Assembly (NCBI GenBank): GCA_030280995.1
Contig: JASXTE010000001.1
Coordinates: forward strand, 1,835,501-1,899,500
Reading direction: 5' to 3'
DNA: 64,000 bases
DNA from: Hemileia vastatrix
Taxonomy: Eukaryota; Basidiomycota; Pucciniomycetes; Pucciniales; Zaghouaniaceae
Shown here: piece after piece, positions 35,841 to 47,235 of the stretch
Layout of the letters: each line of letters opens with the position of its first letter
Position numbering within the stretch: the stretch's first letter is position 1
Notes under the pieces: model-generated
Databases searched by the model: none
The model's input: the letters and a program-made list of their open reading frames with translations, nothing else
What the model was told of the DNA's origin: nothing
Program-made: the position numbers and the translations under genes

Positions 35841-36284
35841 CTACATTGAAGAATCAGAAATATACTTAGTGCGTGGGGTGATCAATCCCCGTGTCAAATC
35901 AATTTCAGGATTCCAATGCGTTAAAAAGTCATGGCCAAGAATGGCATTGTCCATCCTTGGGGCGTCCAAGACTGATAATTCCCACTCAAAGGGGGGAAAA
36001 TTTGGAAAGTTGAAAACCCATAAAACTTTCTTACTTACCCAGTATTTGGGTTCCTCTGATTGGACCAAATATATTGGAGTTTGATTGATATCTGTAAATT
36101 TCAGTTGTAACTTCTTGGCAAACAATAAAATGACAAAAGAAATTGAAGCTCCAGAGTCTATAAGACAACTGAAGGGGGTATCCTCCTTAAAAAGAATGAA
36201 TCTCAAGCGATTTAAGGCAACTCCAGTCCTTAAGACATGGAGGTTCTGTGCACTGGGAGAGATAAGATAGTTTGTTTTGCACAC
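35841..36284 (-). pseudogene. Gypsy-2 protease
   Basis: An open 147-codon segment with the aspartic protease site SCLIDSGASISFV and a later AILGHDFLTHWNPEID, the second conserved block of Ty3 retropepsins. It lies between gag and RT in the usual position. Interrupted on both sides by stops. Confidence 0.85.
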
Positions 36285-36298
36285 AAGTAAACTATCTA

Positions 36299-37471
36299 CT
36301 AGTTTTTTGACTTCAAACTAGTAACTTCTCTTTCCTTCAACTTTACACAATCTTCTAGTTTGTGCTTACCCCCACAATACATACATAACCCATTATCTGC
36401 TTGTCAATTCCTCTCAGCTTCTTAAAGTTCCCCTTTAGGATCCAGTACTTTACTGATATCGCCTGGGGTTGAGCTTTTTGGTCGAGGTTTGTCCTTTCCT
36501 TTATTTGGTTTGGATTGAGTTTGCCGTGGGTGTGAAGAAGGTCCCGATTTAAAGTTTAGGCCTTGAGATTTGTTGGCGTATCGACAATGTTGTAGTTGTC
36601 CTTGGTAAACACCGTGGAGTTCAAGGGTTCGATCCATCAAATCCAATAAAGTAGTCATCTTCTGACCATGAAGATTTAATTGATCCAGAATCCTTGAAGG
36701 AAGTCCCTTTTTGAAATGATACTTGAGGGCAGCATCATTCCAACCTACTCAAGTTTGAAGTGCTCTGAAGTTCGAGATGTATTCAGAAGCTTTACCATTA
36801 TCACTCATGCAGAGGAAGTCCAGTTCAATTTCCGCATTGTCAGTTTCATTAGGGTCACCGAACAACGTAAAAAGTTGGTCTTCGAACTTTTCCCAGTTAT
36901 TGATGAGTAAGTGGGTCTCTGTCGAAGAGAGCATGAGAAGATAAGGTTTGAACCACCTTGCTGCCTTTCCGGCTAGGAATGAAGAAGCGTAAACAACCTT
37001 CTATCAGTTGTTATTAAAGGTTCAAGGGTCATTAAGGAACAGGAGCTTGCATGTTTGAAAGAAGGGTCTCAATCTGTCTGAATTTTATCCATCTAATTTA
37101 TCAGGAGATTTCATGGAAGGAGTTTTAAATTTTGATCTCTCCAAAGATGCTGGATTTGAAAGGGTCTTCATGAAAAGCCTCATGAAGTCTTCCAGTGAGT
37201 TAGATGGTCCAGGATCCAAAGGTTGACCAGAAGGGTGTGTAGCAGGGGCAGATGGTGCCTCATGCATTGTATCCTCTCCTTCTTCATCATCACTAGAATC
37301 ATCAAAATCTTGTGGGATGTCTTCTACAGATTGGAACGAATGTTGCTGTTCCCTAAGGTTGAGAGGTTCCAGGGAGTGAGTGCGGGAAAAAGGCCGTGTG
37401 GCTGTTGGCCTGCCTCTGGCGCAAGCCCTGGTAGTAGTGCCCGTAGGAGGAGTGCATTGAACAGGTGCCAT
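36299..37471 (-). pseudogene. Gypsy-2 gag (broken)
   Basis: The start MAPVQCTPPTGTTTR at 37471 is chosen over an upstream in-frame ATG at 37492, because this opening is compact and basic/Pro-rich as in other Ty3 gags. An acidic segment (DDSSDDEEGED) follows. The capsid core, with stops, shows KAARWFKPYLL, NNWEKFEDQLFTLFGDPNE and EYISNFRALQT. A zinc knuckle CMYCGGKHKLEDC lies near 36360 before the stop at 36299-36301. Confidence 0.82.
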
Positions 37472-37548
37472 TTTTAAGAATTTAGAAAACACCTGAAAAA
37501 AGGACGTAGTAGTGCAAAGAATGAGAACTACGGAGAATTAAATTATAC

Positions 37549-38356
37549 TGTCACCGGAAGACCTACACACTAGGTCGAGGGTGTTCCTGAAAGTGAGATG
37601 AGGGATAAAGTTTAGAGACTTCTTTGAAGCACAGAGGAAATGTTTGAGGAAGTGATTTGAAGATGACTCAAAGGAAGAGCTACTGCTTTGAGTTATATTC
37701 GAGAAGAATCTTAATATATTTTAAGGTAATACTAATACTCTTAGAATCTCAAAAAAGGTTGTAACACTCAATAATCAAAGGTTTAAATTTAGAAATGATT
37801 ATTGAGGGAAAAAAGGAAATGTACAATAACAATTATTTAACTTGCAGTTTTACCACTATTGACTATAAATACATTTTATAATTTAATTCTAAAGAAAACA
37901 TTGAACCAAAATCCAACCCCTTTTATATCTATTACTCCTCCTTGCATTGACCTCATACCCATCCATCATTCCGCACACCACAGACCACCAAAATTACACC
38001 CGTTACACCTGGACCCTACTCACTAACATCTGTTAACCCCTTAATCCTCTGCTACCCATTCCATCCATGCTCACTACCCTTTTTAATAACCCACAGATAT
38101 TTAATAAACCTTTTAGCAGAATATTGCATTGACTATTGGGCTGTGCATCACTTATCGAAGAAAAGCCTATACACACTTTTGAGAATCGACTAATTTAGAT
38201 TTAAAGTTTAGATTAGCGCAGTCGAATAGTGAGTACACAAAGGGAAGTTGCTGTTGCTAGGTAGAATCGCTTTCTGCGCTTCGAGTATGGATTTAGACCT
38301 CTGTTTTATTGATTTGATGAGCTGCTTTTGCCTCGAGTTTCACATGGTGTGTGACA
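37549..38356 (-). mobile_element. Gypsy-2 5' LTR
   Basis: 808 bp, TGTCACCGGA...GTGTGACA, followed on the right by the CTTTC duplication and then Helitron helicase sequence. Confidence 0.93.
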
Positions 38357-38361
38357 CTTTC

Positions 38362-40089
38362 TCTGGTAAAAGTACATTGACATTTACACTCTACTTTGCC
38401 CTTGAAAGTGCTACATATAACTGAACATGTGCAAAAACTGATGATTCCAGGGTAAGATCTAAAATGTTTAAAGATTGACCTTGGGCCTTGTTGATTGTCA
38501 TTCCATAAGCTAATCTAATAGGTAGCTGAAATCTGCACAGTGTGAAAGGAAGACCAGAATAAGGTGAACTCTCTAATGCGATCCTTGGGATAAACACCTG
38601 ATTTCCTTCATATGGTCCAGAGAGTATACATGCTTCTATCACATTTCTTTCAATCTGTGTAACCACCAGCCTGGAACCATTACATAAACCTGAAGCTGGA
38701 TCAAGGTTATGAATTAACATGATTGGGAAACCCTTCTTTAGTGACAAAGAGTGTAGAGAAAAACCTGATGGATTGAAGGTGTTTAAATAATCTATTGGAA
38801 ATAGGTTGTTTGGTGATCCATCATCAGCTATGGCTTGATCAGCACTATGAAAAGTTGAGATTCTTCCTAGTAGGATATTCAGAACTAATTTTTTAAATTT
38901 GTCTACATCCACATTTTTTGTGGCTAGGATGACACTACTTTTTAAGTACCTGAGCAGGGAGACTTCATCACAGTTTTCCAAAGAATTTAATCCAGGGTAT
39001 ACCACAGTGACTAATTCTTTTAAACTACCAGGCCCAGTAGAAACACAGTGGTTAGAAGGAATCTCCACCAAATCAGAATTTGGTGTTCTTCCTTCCCCAA
39101 TTTGAAGGATCCACTCAGAAAAATGGGCAGAATCTTGTACTTGCTCTTCATTCATTCCTGTCTTCCAAAGCCTCATGTTGATGGTCAGGTGGAGTTTCTT
39201 AACTTTTGGCCAGATAGTGCTGTGAATTAGAGTTGAAGATAATATCTTTCCTCTTGAGCCTTTTGGTATGACTGGAAGGCATTTTCTAAAGTCACCTGAA
39301 GAATGCCATAAAATTATAAGAAAGAAATATTTTTTGGCATTAGTTCATATGTATGATAATGGAAATGGAAATATATATTTATCCATTTAATGAAAAAGAT
39401 ATTTTAATAGTTAGATGTTGGTTGAAAATGCATACCAGCAAAAAGCATAACAATTCCCCCAATAGCCAGATTATTTTTCAGGATATCCTGTAAACTTATA
39501 TCCACAGCCTCAGCACAATGGCAATATTGTGCTGGAGATTCATCCCATATGATTAACTTTGTCATTTTCAAAAGTTTAGCTAGTTTTCTCTGTGCTTTAA
39601 TATTCCAATATGAATCTTGATTTTCATCAAGCGGAATCTTAAGCCTGGAATGAGCTTTCCTTCCACCTTCTAAAAGTATAGATGCTATCCCAGAAGAAGA
39701 GACTGAAAGATCAATGTTTCCTTCACTTCTTAACCATTCCAGGATCATGTTTTTAACAAAAGTTTTAACAGTTCCCCCAGTTCCATCCAAGAAAAATATT
39801 CCTCCCTCTCCATATGCATGGGCTTGCCTAACTGCATCAAAAGCATTTTTCTGGTCTACATTGGAAAATGATACTGATTTCTCCATTTTTCAGTAAGATC
39901 CTGCCTGTCATATGACTTTTCTTCCAAGATGAGTTGACCTGTAGATAGATGAAAGTGCTGTGTTGTCTCATTAAGTCCATATTCAGATAAAGAGTAACCT
40001 TGTTTATTAAGCAGGAGGCTAATAAGATTCAAAGTGTAATTTCTGATATGTTGGTTGGAAGGCTGAAAAATGTAAAACTTTGTTTTCAC
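38362..40089 (-). pseudogene. Helitron Pif1-like helicase domain
   Basis: 39404-39886 begins with FSNVDQKNAFDAVRQA and has a P-loop reading FLDGTGGTVKTF, where the Gly before Lys is Val (codon at 39767-39769), and a Walker B IIWDESP. A 140-bp GT..AG intron (39296-39435) joins LFAG to DFRKCLPVIPKGSRGK. 38391-39176 holds later helicase motifs, ending FQLPIRLAYGMTINKAQGQS and VQLYVALSRAK. The C-terminus continues beyond Gypsy-2 at 29955. The enzyme would unwind DNA during rolling-circle transposition; the altered P-loop and stops indicate it is dead. Confidence 0.88.
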
Positions 40090-40143
40090 GATATGTTGGC
40101 AGTCATCCCCAAGTGTTAAAATGTGTGATTCATAAGAACCCAG

Positions 40144-42937
40144 TTAATCAGCAGAATGGTTCCAGATTAGAATAGAAGTGAAAAGTTTTCTGAGTAGATG
40201 TACAGTCTTCATTAATGATGCTTCATCCAAGCATTTCTTGAATTCAGCATCATCTTTCAAAAGACCATATTCCAAGCAAGCAGCCTTGAAGGTTGGGTGT
40301 TGGACACAATGCACATTTCTCAGAGCTTCATAGCTTATTGGTCCAGCCACATGGTAAAGCAGAAGGTGCAAGTAAAAGCTTTCTTGAGAATTTTGTACAG
40401 AGAAGGCAACCTTCCCAATGGCTGTGTCTCTTTGATGAATTGTTCACTTTTTTCCACTTCTGCACACCAACATTGAATTAGGTAGGAATAAAAATATAGA
40501 AGAGAATCCTAAGGACTCACACATTCCAAAAAAACTGGATGGGAGCATCAGAATAGTTGACCCCCTGGGCCACCTCAGAAATTGGGGCATTAGAGCATGC
40601 TGTAAACCACTCTGTTAGGGTGGTTTTCCTGATTCCTAACACATTAACTTCAGTTGATACCTCCCCCCTAGGATTAAATATAACTTTCTGTTGGTCTTGC
40701 AATTGAAGCTGTAATCTTGTAGCTGCTGGTTCATGACCATTAAGTGGAAAAGAAAACAATTTCCAGAATACTTCAACTGCTGAAACATACCCACCATCCA
40801 GATATTCCCTAGCCTCATCTATTATTATGTCTGTCTCCAGGACCATTGAGGAACAATCATGACCCTTTTAAACATATTTATAGAGATACTTTACTGAAGA
40901 TATTTTAGTTTCCACTTTCACATTTATATGACAATTAAATCTTCTAGAGAGCTAAGGACTATAAGGCACCACATTTTAATTTGTGTATTGAAAGCTTCCT
41001 TCAAATTTTTGAAATTTTTGGCCATCATTTCTCCTACAATATAAAGGATATCCATCTTCATCCATCTGTGTTGTGTCATTATATTTTCTAGTATACCTTT
41101 TAGAACATTTTCCATATTTCATACATGAAGCATGTGGGCTGACAGGGCCACAGGGTCCATGGAGCATACAGGTTGTTATTGTTTGAAAAAGTATAGGATC
41201 CTTCTCAGCATCTGATAACTCTTCTGAAACAATTGAATTGATGTTGTCACTTGTTTGTGGTTTGTCCTCTGAATCCAAGCATAAAAGAATATGTGCATGT
41301 GGTTGGTCTCTCTTCTGAAGCTCAATTACATACACATGTTCCAACACAGCACCCAAAAACCCCCTTTTCCTTGGTTCCCAACTCCTATGCAGCTCCCCTT
41401 TTAACAATTCTTTCATAACAGCATCAAATTTCAATCTGAAAACCCTGGCAAGACATTCTGGCTTATCTTGAGAAGTTTTACCTTCAAGAAGTATATCATT
41501 TAATTCCTTTCAGTTTGTATTTTAAGTGATTGTTATAAAAAGATCTGGATTTTCAAATTTCTGTACTATTTCCATAGCATCATTATATAGCTGATCCATT
41601 TTATGTGGTTCCCCTACAAAAGACAAACGAAGAATAATTTGCTTTCCAACTCAATTGAGATCAGTCCAATTATTGATAGCATCCTCCACACCAAAATAAA
41701 GGTCTGCACAGAGTTTATCCTGGTTTTTAATGAGGTAGTTCAGTCAGGTTTTTTCCATTTGAGCATAAAAATTAACCAAGTACTCCTGAAATAATAAGCC
41801 AGATAAGTGCAACAGAGGAAACCCATTTGGTTGGTAGTGCACTCTATATGCAAAATATTGTGTTTGAGAGATATTTTTTGATTCTCCTCTACCATGCACA
41901 GCTTCATATACAGGTACACACAAATCTAGAAGTACAAATAAATATAAAATCTATATAAATTGACTGAAATGGACTGAAATAAATTAAATTAAATTATATA
42001 AAACACACCTGGTTCCTCCCCACCATTCATATCACCATCCACCTGTTTCCTTTCTGTGAAGGGAATTCCTAATTGCCAGCCAACCTCACAATAAGGGAAA
42101 AGAAGTGGAAATCACATTGGAGAATATCTGGGATTTAATCCAGATATCCTTTGAAGGGGGCCATCTCTTTTTTCCAGAATGATATCTCTAAAGCCTTGAA
42201 ATTGCTCACCACTTCCATGCATGATCAAACCTACTTCATTGCAAGTAGGTTTATTATAGAATTTTAGGTCAACATTTGGGGGAGAGGTACTTTTGAGGCA
42301 GAGTTTGATAGGGGATTTTGACTGAGCAATTTTTTCTTGAGCTTTTTGAACAATTCAACAAAAGGATTGCATCTGTCCAAAATTTCTTGCAGAGACATAA
42401 CTAAAGGGAGGAGAGCATTTCCATGCATATTTTCCACTAATTGTAGGGCCTGATGTAGAGGATCATTCTGAGTAACATATATTTGTGCAAATTTTTCAGC
42501 ACCATCTATTGGTGGTAGGAGTGAGCCAATATAGTGAAGAAGTTCACCAGATATTCAGACAGTAAAGACACCCTTTGGTCCCCAGGTTGAATGATCAATT
42601 TTTGAACCAAGAGAACTCATTTCCAAGGCATTATTATAATTTCAAATATTTTTTCTGAAGTGATTAGCATCTGCAGAAATTATTTGCATTTGAAAGTTAG
42701 AAAATATTTAGGTAAAAGAGATAAGTTTTGATATCGGATACACATGTGGAAAAGATGTAGTAGCCCACCATGGTTCAAATCCTTCAAATAGTGTTTTAAA
42801 TCTGTTTGAGGCTCAAGTGTGATAGTTATTACAACCTTTCCTTTACTGAAGCAAGTAAAAAACCTTGGTTTCCTAATCAGTGATGGCCCAACTTTCTCTT
42901 CCAACCCATGAGCTGCCCCATAATAACCACAAATCAC
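40144..42937 (-). pseudogene. Helitron replication initiator (Rep) domain, broken
   Basis: 42680-42937 contains the N-terminal CGYYGAAHGLEEKVG block. 40976-41434 contains the HUH motif in LQKRDQPHAHILLCLD and the cysteine-rich CMLHGPCGPVSPHASCMKYG segment. Near 40870-40920 the catalytic tyrosine region reads VKYLYKYV followed by a stop and KGHD. 40517-40846 continues with AREYLDGGYVSAVEVFWKLF. HUH/Y2 Rep nicks the DNA and becomes covalently linked to it. At least ten stops or frame changes split the region. Confidence 0.87.
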
Positions 42938-43929
42938 ATCACATTATTGCAAGGAGTGTGGCTGTGGATATGAGGGGATCAGGGGCCTTCTTCCAAGTGA
43001 CAAGGAAGAAATTTGTGAGGAAAAAGCAGAGTTAATGGATGGATCTTATGGAATAGGGGCATTTGATGCAAAAGGCTTTTGACCATGGATTTTGGGTGTA
43101 TGGATTGCACTCATCCCTTGAGTTATTATTTTCAAACCTTTTTTTCCACAGGGTCTACCACTTGTAACTCAAAATGGACCCATGATTAAAAATACAATGA
43201 AAGATATGCAAATTAGAGAGTTGGTCACATCATCATATATGGTGGGTTTCTCCCAATTCAATAAATGTAATGTTATAAAAATTGATACATTATTATATCT
43301 ACACATATTATATCTACATATTATATTATATATAATATTATTATATAAAATTATTGACTTCTATTAATCATATTTTCCATTGATATAATGATACATAAAA
43401 AACTATTATAATCATATGAATTATCATCATATATATATCAATTGTTTTTCATATCAATATATCATAGCTTATATATTATATCTGCTTCAAATTATTTCAG
43501 CTTCAAATGATGAAAATCACACATTAATTTAATATCAATTGCATTTCATATATCAATATCAACATATATATCATAGTTTCTTTATATTTTTTCTGCTTCA
43601 TATGATGAAGTTCATGAAGCAATATATATCAATTACATTTGATAAAAAATATTAATATATATATATAATTTTTTCTTTATATTTGTATCAATATCAATAT
43701 ATATATATATATATATATATCATAGTCTTTTTATTTTTTTTCTGCTTCATATGATGAATTTAATGAAACAATTTATGTCAATTGCATTTAATAAAATATA
43801 TTAATATAGATAATGGTTTCTTTATATTTGTTCTTCTTCAAATGATGATGTTGATAAAGCAATAAATTGATAGAACGGGAAAAAAAGAAAGGTAAGTATT
43901 GAGGATGATGATGAAATACAATAAAAGAA
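42938..43929. other. Helitron 5' region, AT-rich
   Basis: Upstream of Rep. 43300-43860 is dominated by ATATATCA and TTGCTTCAT repeats (four loose copies of TTTTCTGCTTCATATGATGA). No gene. Confidence 0.55.
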
Positions 43930-44099
43930 GAAAGAAATGCATATCTTACTCAGTGGTAGAGCTATTGGTGGCCTGTCTGTCAATTTGCGGAGGGGGTATA
44001 TGTGTGTGTGGGTGTGGGTGAGAGAAAGTGGTGTTGTGGGAAAGTGAATGCGGGTGTGAGATGGTTTAAAATAGAAAAGAATAAAAAAGAATAAAATTA

Positions 44100-44830
44100 C
44101 AAAGGAGAACCTACCAGGATGGGGAAAGGAGAATGGGTGCAGGTATGTGCAACATGGAGGGGTGAAGCTGGAGATGGTGCAAGGGCAGAGAGGGGGAAGT
44201 TAGGTTAGTGGCAGATATATTATAAAATAGAAAAGAAAAAAGAAAAAAATATTACAAAGGAGAACTTACCAGGGTGGGGTGAGTAGAAGGGGAATGGGTA
44301 TGTGCAGGATGAAGGGGTGGAGCTGGAGATGGTGCAAGGGAGGAGGGGGGAAGTTAGGTTAGCAGCCAATATATTATAAAATGGGGAAGAAAAAATAGAA
44401 ATGAAAAATGAAAAAAAAATATTACAAAGGAGAAATTACCAGGGTGGGGTGACAAAAGGGGTGTGGGTATGTGCAATGTAGAGGGGTGGAGCTGGAGATT
44501 GTGCAAGGGAGGAGGGGGGAAGTTAGGTTAGCAGCTAATATATTATAAAATAGGGAAGAAAAAATAGAAATGAAAAATGAAAAAAATATTCCAAAGGAGA
44601 AATTACCAGGGTGGGGTGACAAGAAGGGGTGTGGGTATGTGCAATGTAGAGGGGTGGAGCTGGAGATGGTGCAAGGGTGGAGGGGGGGAAGTTAGGTTGG
44701 CGGCCAATATATTATAAAATAGAGAAGAAAAATAGAAAAGAAAAAGAGAAAAAAATTACAAAGGAGAAGGGGTGGAGCTGGAGATTGGTGCAAGGGCAGA
44801 GGGGGGGAAGTTAGGTTAGAGGCCAAATTT
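44100..44830 (-). repeat. Helitron 5' tandem array with splice-like modules
   Basis: About four and a half units of roughly 165 bp (starting near 44105, 44260, 44430, 44597 and 44764), sharing GGAGAAATTACCAGGGTGGG and GTGGAGCTGGAGATGGTGCA. On the minus strand each unit has CTAACCTAACTT, a pyrimidine run, CATCTCCAG, about 60 bases, and CCACCCTGGTAA, resembling branch site, acceptor and donor. It lies within the Helitron just inside its 5' end. Confidence 0.8.
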
Positions 44831-44878
44831 CCTATTTTTTTTAGGAAGTTAGGGCACTAATTCTTTTATATATATAGA

Positions 44879-45465
44879 TATATATATTTAGCTTTTAGTA
44901 AGTAAATAGTAGCTAAACTTGATAAGAAAGAAGTAAATAAATAAAGCTTCTTTAAAAAACAGAGAAAAAATTTGTTTTAATTTTTCTGATATTTTTTTAA
45001 AAAAAAGAATTACTCTGAACTATTCATAAAAAATACTTGTTTTCAGTTTTTTTAAATTAAGGGTCTGAATCAAGGATAGAATTGTGACTTATAAAATACA
45101 ATCTTGATGATATGGAACTATAGCCAATGCACCAAAAACATCTTATTTCTGTTTTTTTCATGATCCATCTCATAAAATCACATTATTAAAGATAACTTTT
45201 CACTTCTCCCCCTCTCTCACATAACCAGACACTCACTGCACTGATTTTCAATCTCACTCTAATTAAACAATGTTGAAATACTACTCATTCTCCCTTGAAA
45301 TAATCATTTCTTTTCCTTATATAATCCTATTCATCTCTTTATATTTTATATTTAGATATCTAAATGTCTCTCTCTCTTAATCTTCCTTTTTTCATTTTCA
45401 CAACTATATCAAAGTCTCACATCAGGAAGAAAAAGAGGGTGGATACGCATGAAGTTCTGTTCCCC
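44879..45465. other. AT-rich intergenic sequence
   Basis: No gene or repeat recognised beyond short T/C-rich runs. Confidence 0.6.
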
Positions 45466-46140
45466 TTCTGAATTAATTTAGGTGTGGACTTGCATGCAAT
45501 TTTCCCCTGATTATTTCCTGATGTTGAGTTTTTTGATTTTCTTAGACCTCTCATATCTATGAAGTTTTTTTTCTTTTCTTTTGTTTAGACCCTTATATGT
45601 TTTATTTCAGAGCATCAAATTATTCCAATCCACCATTGAATTAATGATGGATAAAAATGAAATTCCCAAAATATTTTTCATTATTTTTATTTAAAAAATA
45701 AATGGGTTATTTGGTGTGGTACATATCAAACTTTGAGTTTAATTGAACATTTATTTTTTTGTGTGGGATCTGTCATATGACTGAAAATTGGAGTGTAAGA
45801 AAAGAAATAAATGTTTTATTTTGATTTTCTTATCCACTAGCCCCAGAGCTAGTGGATAAGAATCTTCCACCACTATTAATGTCAGATTTGAGCCAAAAAA
45901 AAGACAGATCCCTAATGGTGGAATGAAGTACTTTGATACCTTCTATTTTTCTATTGGTAAGCCACAGTTATTCTACTCATACTTTTATTATAAAAGTTAA
46001 ACATTTTTTACTTTTACTTTCATTTTCCCCTCATCTTCAATATCATCTTTTATGGAACCTATTATAGACAAAATAAAATTGTTGAAAAAGTTGCAGGGAG
46101 GGGATTTTGCATGCAAGTCTAGCCCCCTCATTTTTTTGGT
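45466..46140. mobile_element. Degenerate family A-like element
   Basis: At 45487 GGACTTGCATGCAATTTTCC and at about 46102-46121, inverted, GACTTGCATGCAAAATCC, with CACC...GAGGGGGC outside it. This is the family A layout with a GCATGC core instead of GCTAGC. The left end is decayed and no target duplication was recognised. Confidence 0.4.
45831..45862. repeat. Hairpin, 12-bp arms
   Basis: CTTATCCACTAG and CTAGTGGATAAG separated by eight bases. No gene ends here, so it is not called a terminator. Confidence 0.7.
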
Positions 46141-47232
46141 GTGGTCTTCCAACATTGGCAGGGGCCTTTGTTGTGTGATTTGGTGCTGTTTGTGCATGTC
46201 TTAATTGACATCTGTTGAGGAATTGGGTATTTTTCTGGTTTTATTCCGTGGATATTGGGTCTGCAGGTATGTGGGTACTATCATTGGATAGCCCCGGTTT
46301 TTCTCTATATTTCATGTCTTGAAGACATTTTTCATATTCTAAGTTTTAAGGGGTCATTTCCTCATTTTTCATTTAAAAAGATAGCTGTTTAATTTTGTTT
46401 TTTGTGTTTTACGGGCTAACCTTAAGTCTTAGGGTTAAGTACTTAGTACCATTGGATAGGGCTAATTTAGCTCTATATTTCATGTCTCAATGTTGTTATA
46501 GTGAAATTCCGTGTTTTAAAGGTTTTAGTAGTTGTAGCTAATTTTTCTAAGTAGATTAGGTGTTTTTATTGGTTTTCTGGCTTCAGGGAGGGGGGCCACT
46601 TCAGGCGGCGCCTCCAACATTGGGCGGCCCACCTGCCTCTGTTTTAGAAGGTTGGGGAGCGCTTCTGGAGGGTTTTTATTCAATTTGGCGGGTACAGGCG
46701 CCAAATTTGTGGGTGTGCATGGGCTCTTAGATAGTGGTCTGTGTGTACATAGTGAATAAGACAGTTTGGGGCAAGTTTAATTATCATACAACCATCCGGA
46801 GGTGATATCCTTGTTCCTCACTCATTTTTCACTGTTTTTTGGCCACAATTGGCTGTGCTTGTTGCAAGGTTAGTTCTTCATTTAACTCAACTTTGGCAAC
46901 TGTTTTCTCTGGTGTAGTCTTGCAAGCTATATCAAGTATTATTGCTGTCTCTGGTGTGGATTTGCAGCCTACATCAAGTATCTTTGCTTTCTCTGGTGTG
47001 GACATTGGTCTACATTTCAGTTCTTTGGTCTGGTAGTCTGTCTGTGGACTACTTTCTTGGATCATCAAGCAGTCAAGTGTGTTGAAAAAGGGGCTTTAGC
47101 AAACAGGAACCAACTTACTTTAGCAAGTAAATCTCACTCTATTTTTCTAAAGGGACAGGGGTTTTTCTTTCTGGGTTTTCTCCAACTCCCTTGGTCAAGG
47201 CCTATAGCTAGTACTATAGGATTGTCTTTATC
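46141..47232 (+). mobile_element. Insert E, copy 2
   Basis: Starts GTGGTCTTCCAACATTGGC and ends near GGATTGTCTTTATC, flanked by GGT (46138-46140 and 47233-47235). Copy 1 at 15767-16822 is also flanked by GGT in this orientation. Internally it is not recognisable as LTR, TIR or Helitron. Confidence 0.6.
46829..47068 (-). pseudogene. Coding remnant inside insert E, unknown
   Basis: A 79-codon frame with three imperfect repeats of the type TPEKAKILDVGCKS, followed by KVELNEELTLQQAQPIV and a stop. Copy 1 (near 16060-16160) retains one unit and the same ending. No known family is recognised; it may be the end of an element gene. Confidence 0.4.
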
Positions 47233-47235
47233 GGT

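Larger units (their letters stand above)
29956..38356 (-). mobile_element. Gypsy-2: Ty3/Gypsy chromovirus inside the Helitron
   Basis: 8.4 kb with 807- and 808-bp LTRs (TGTCACCGGA...GTGACA) and CTTTC duplications (29951-29955 and 38357-38361). Minus-strand order is gag, protease, RT, RNase H, integrase, chromodomain. A separate reading frame runs on the opposite strand between the chromodomain and the 3' LTR. All genes contain stops and the RT active site is mutated. Confidence 0.94.
29427..44878 (-). mobile_element. Helitron, split by Gypsy-2
   Basis: The minus strand starts TCTATATATATAAAAG at 44878, a typical Helitron 5' end, and finishes with a hairpin (29453-29481) and CTAA at 29427, next to T. 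No target duplication is expected, since Helitrons insert between A and T. It encodes HUH/Y2 Rep and Pif1-like helicase remnants (38362-42937). Gypsy-2 (29956-38356) sits inside; the helicase C-terminus VNVLLPEK continues across it as AEGRAVNVV after 29955. Without Gypsy-2 the element is about 7 kb. The exact ends are inferred; the hairpin lies about 22 nt from CTAA, somewhat further than usual. Confidence 0.72.

Noticed and set aside
45831..45862. Rho-independent-like terminator
   Set aside because: No gene ends here and the organism is a eukaryote; listed only as a hairpin.
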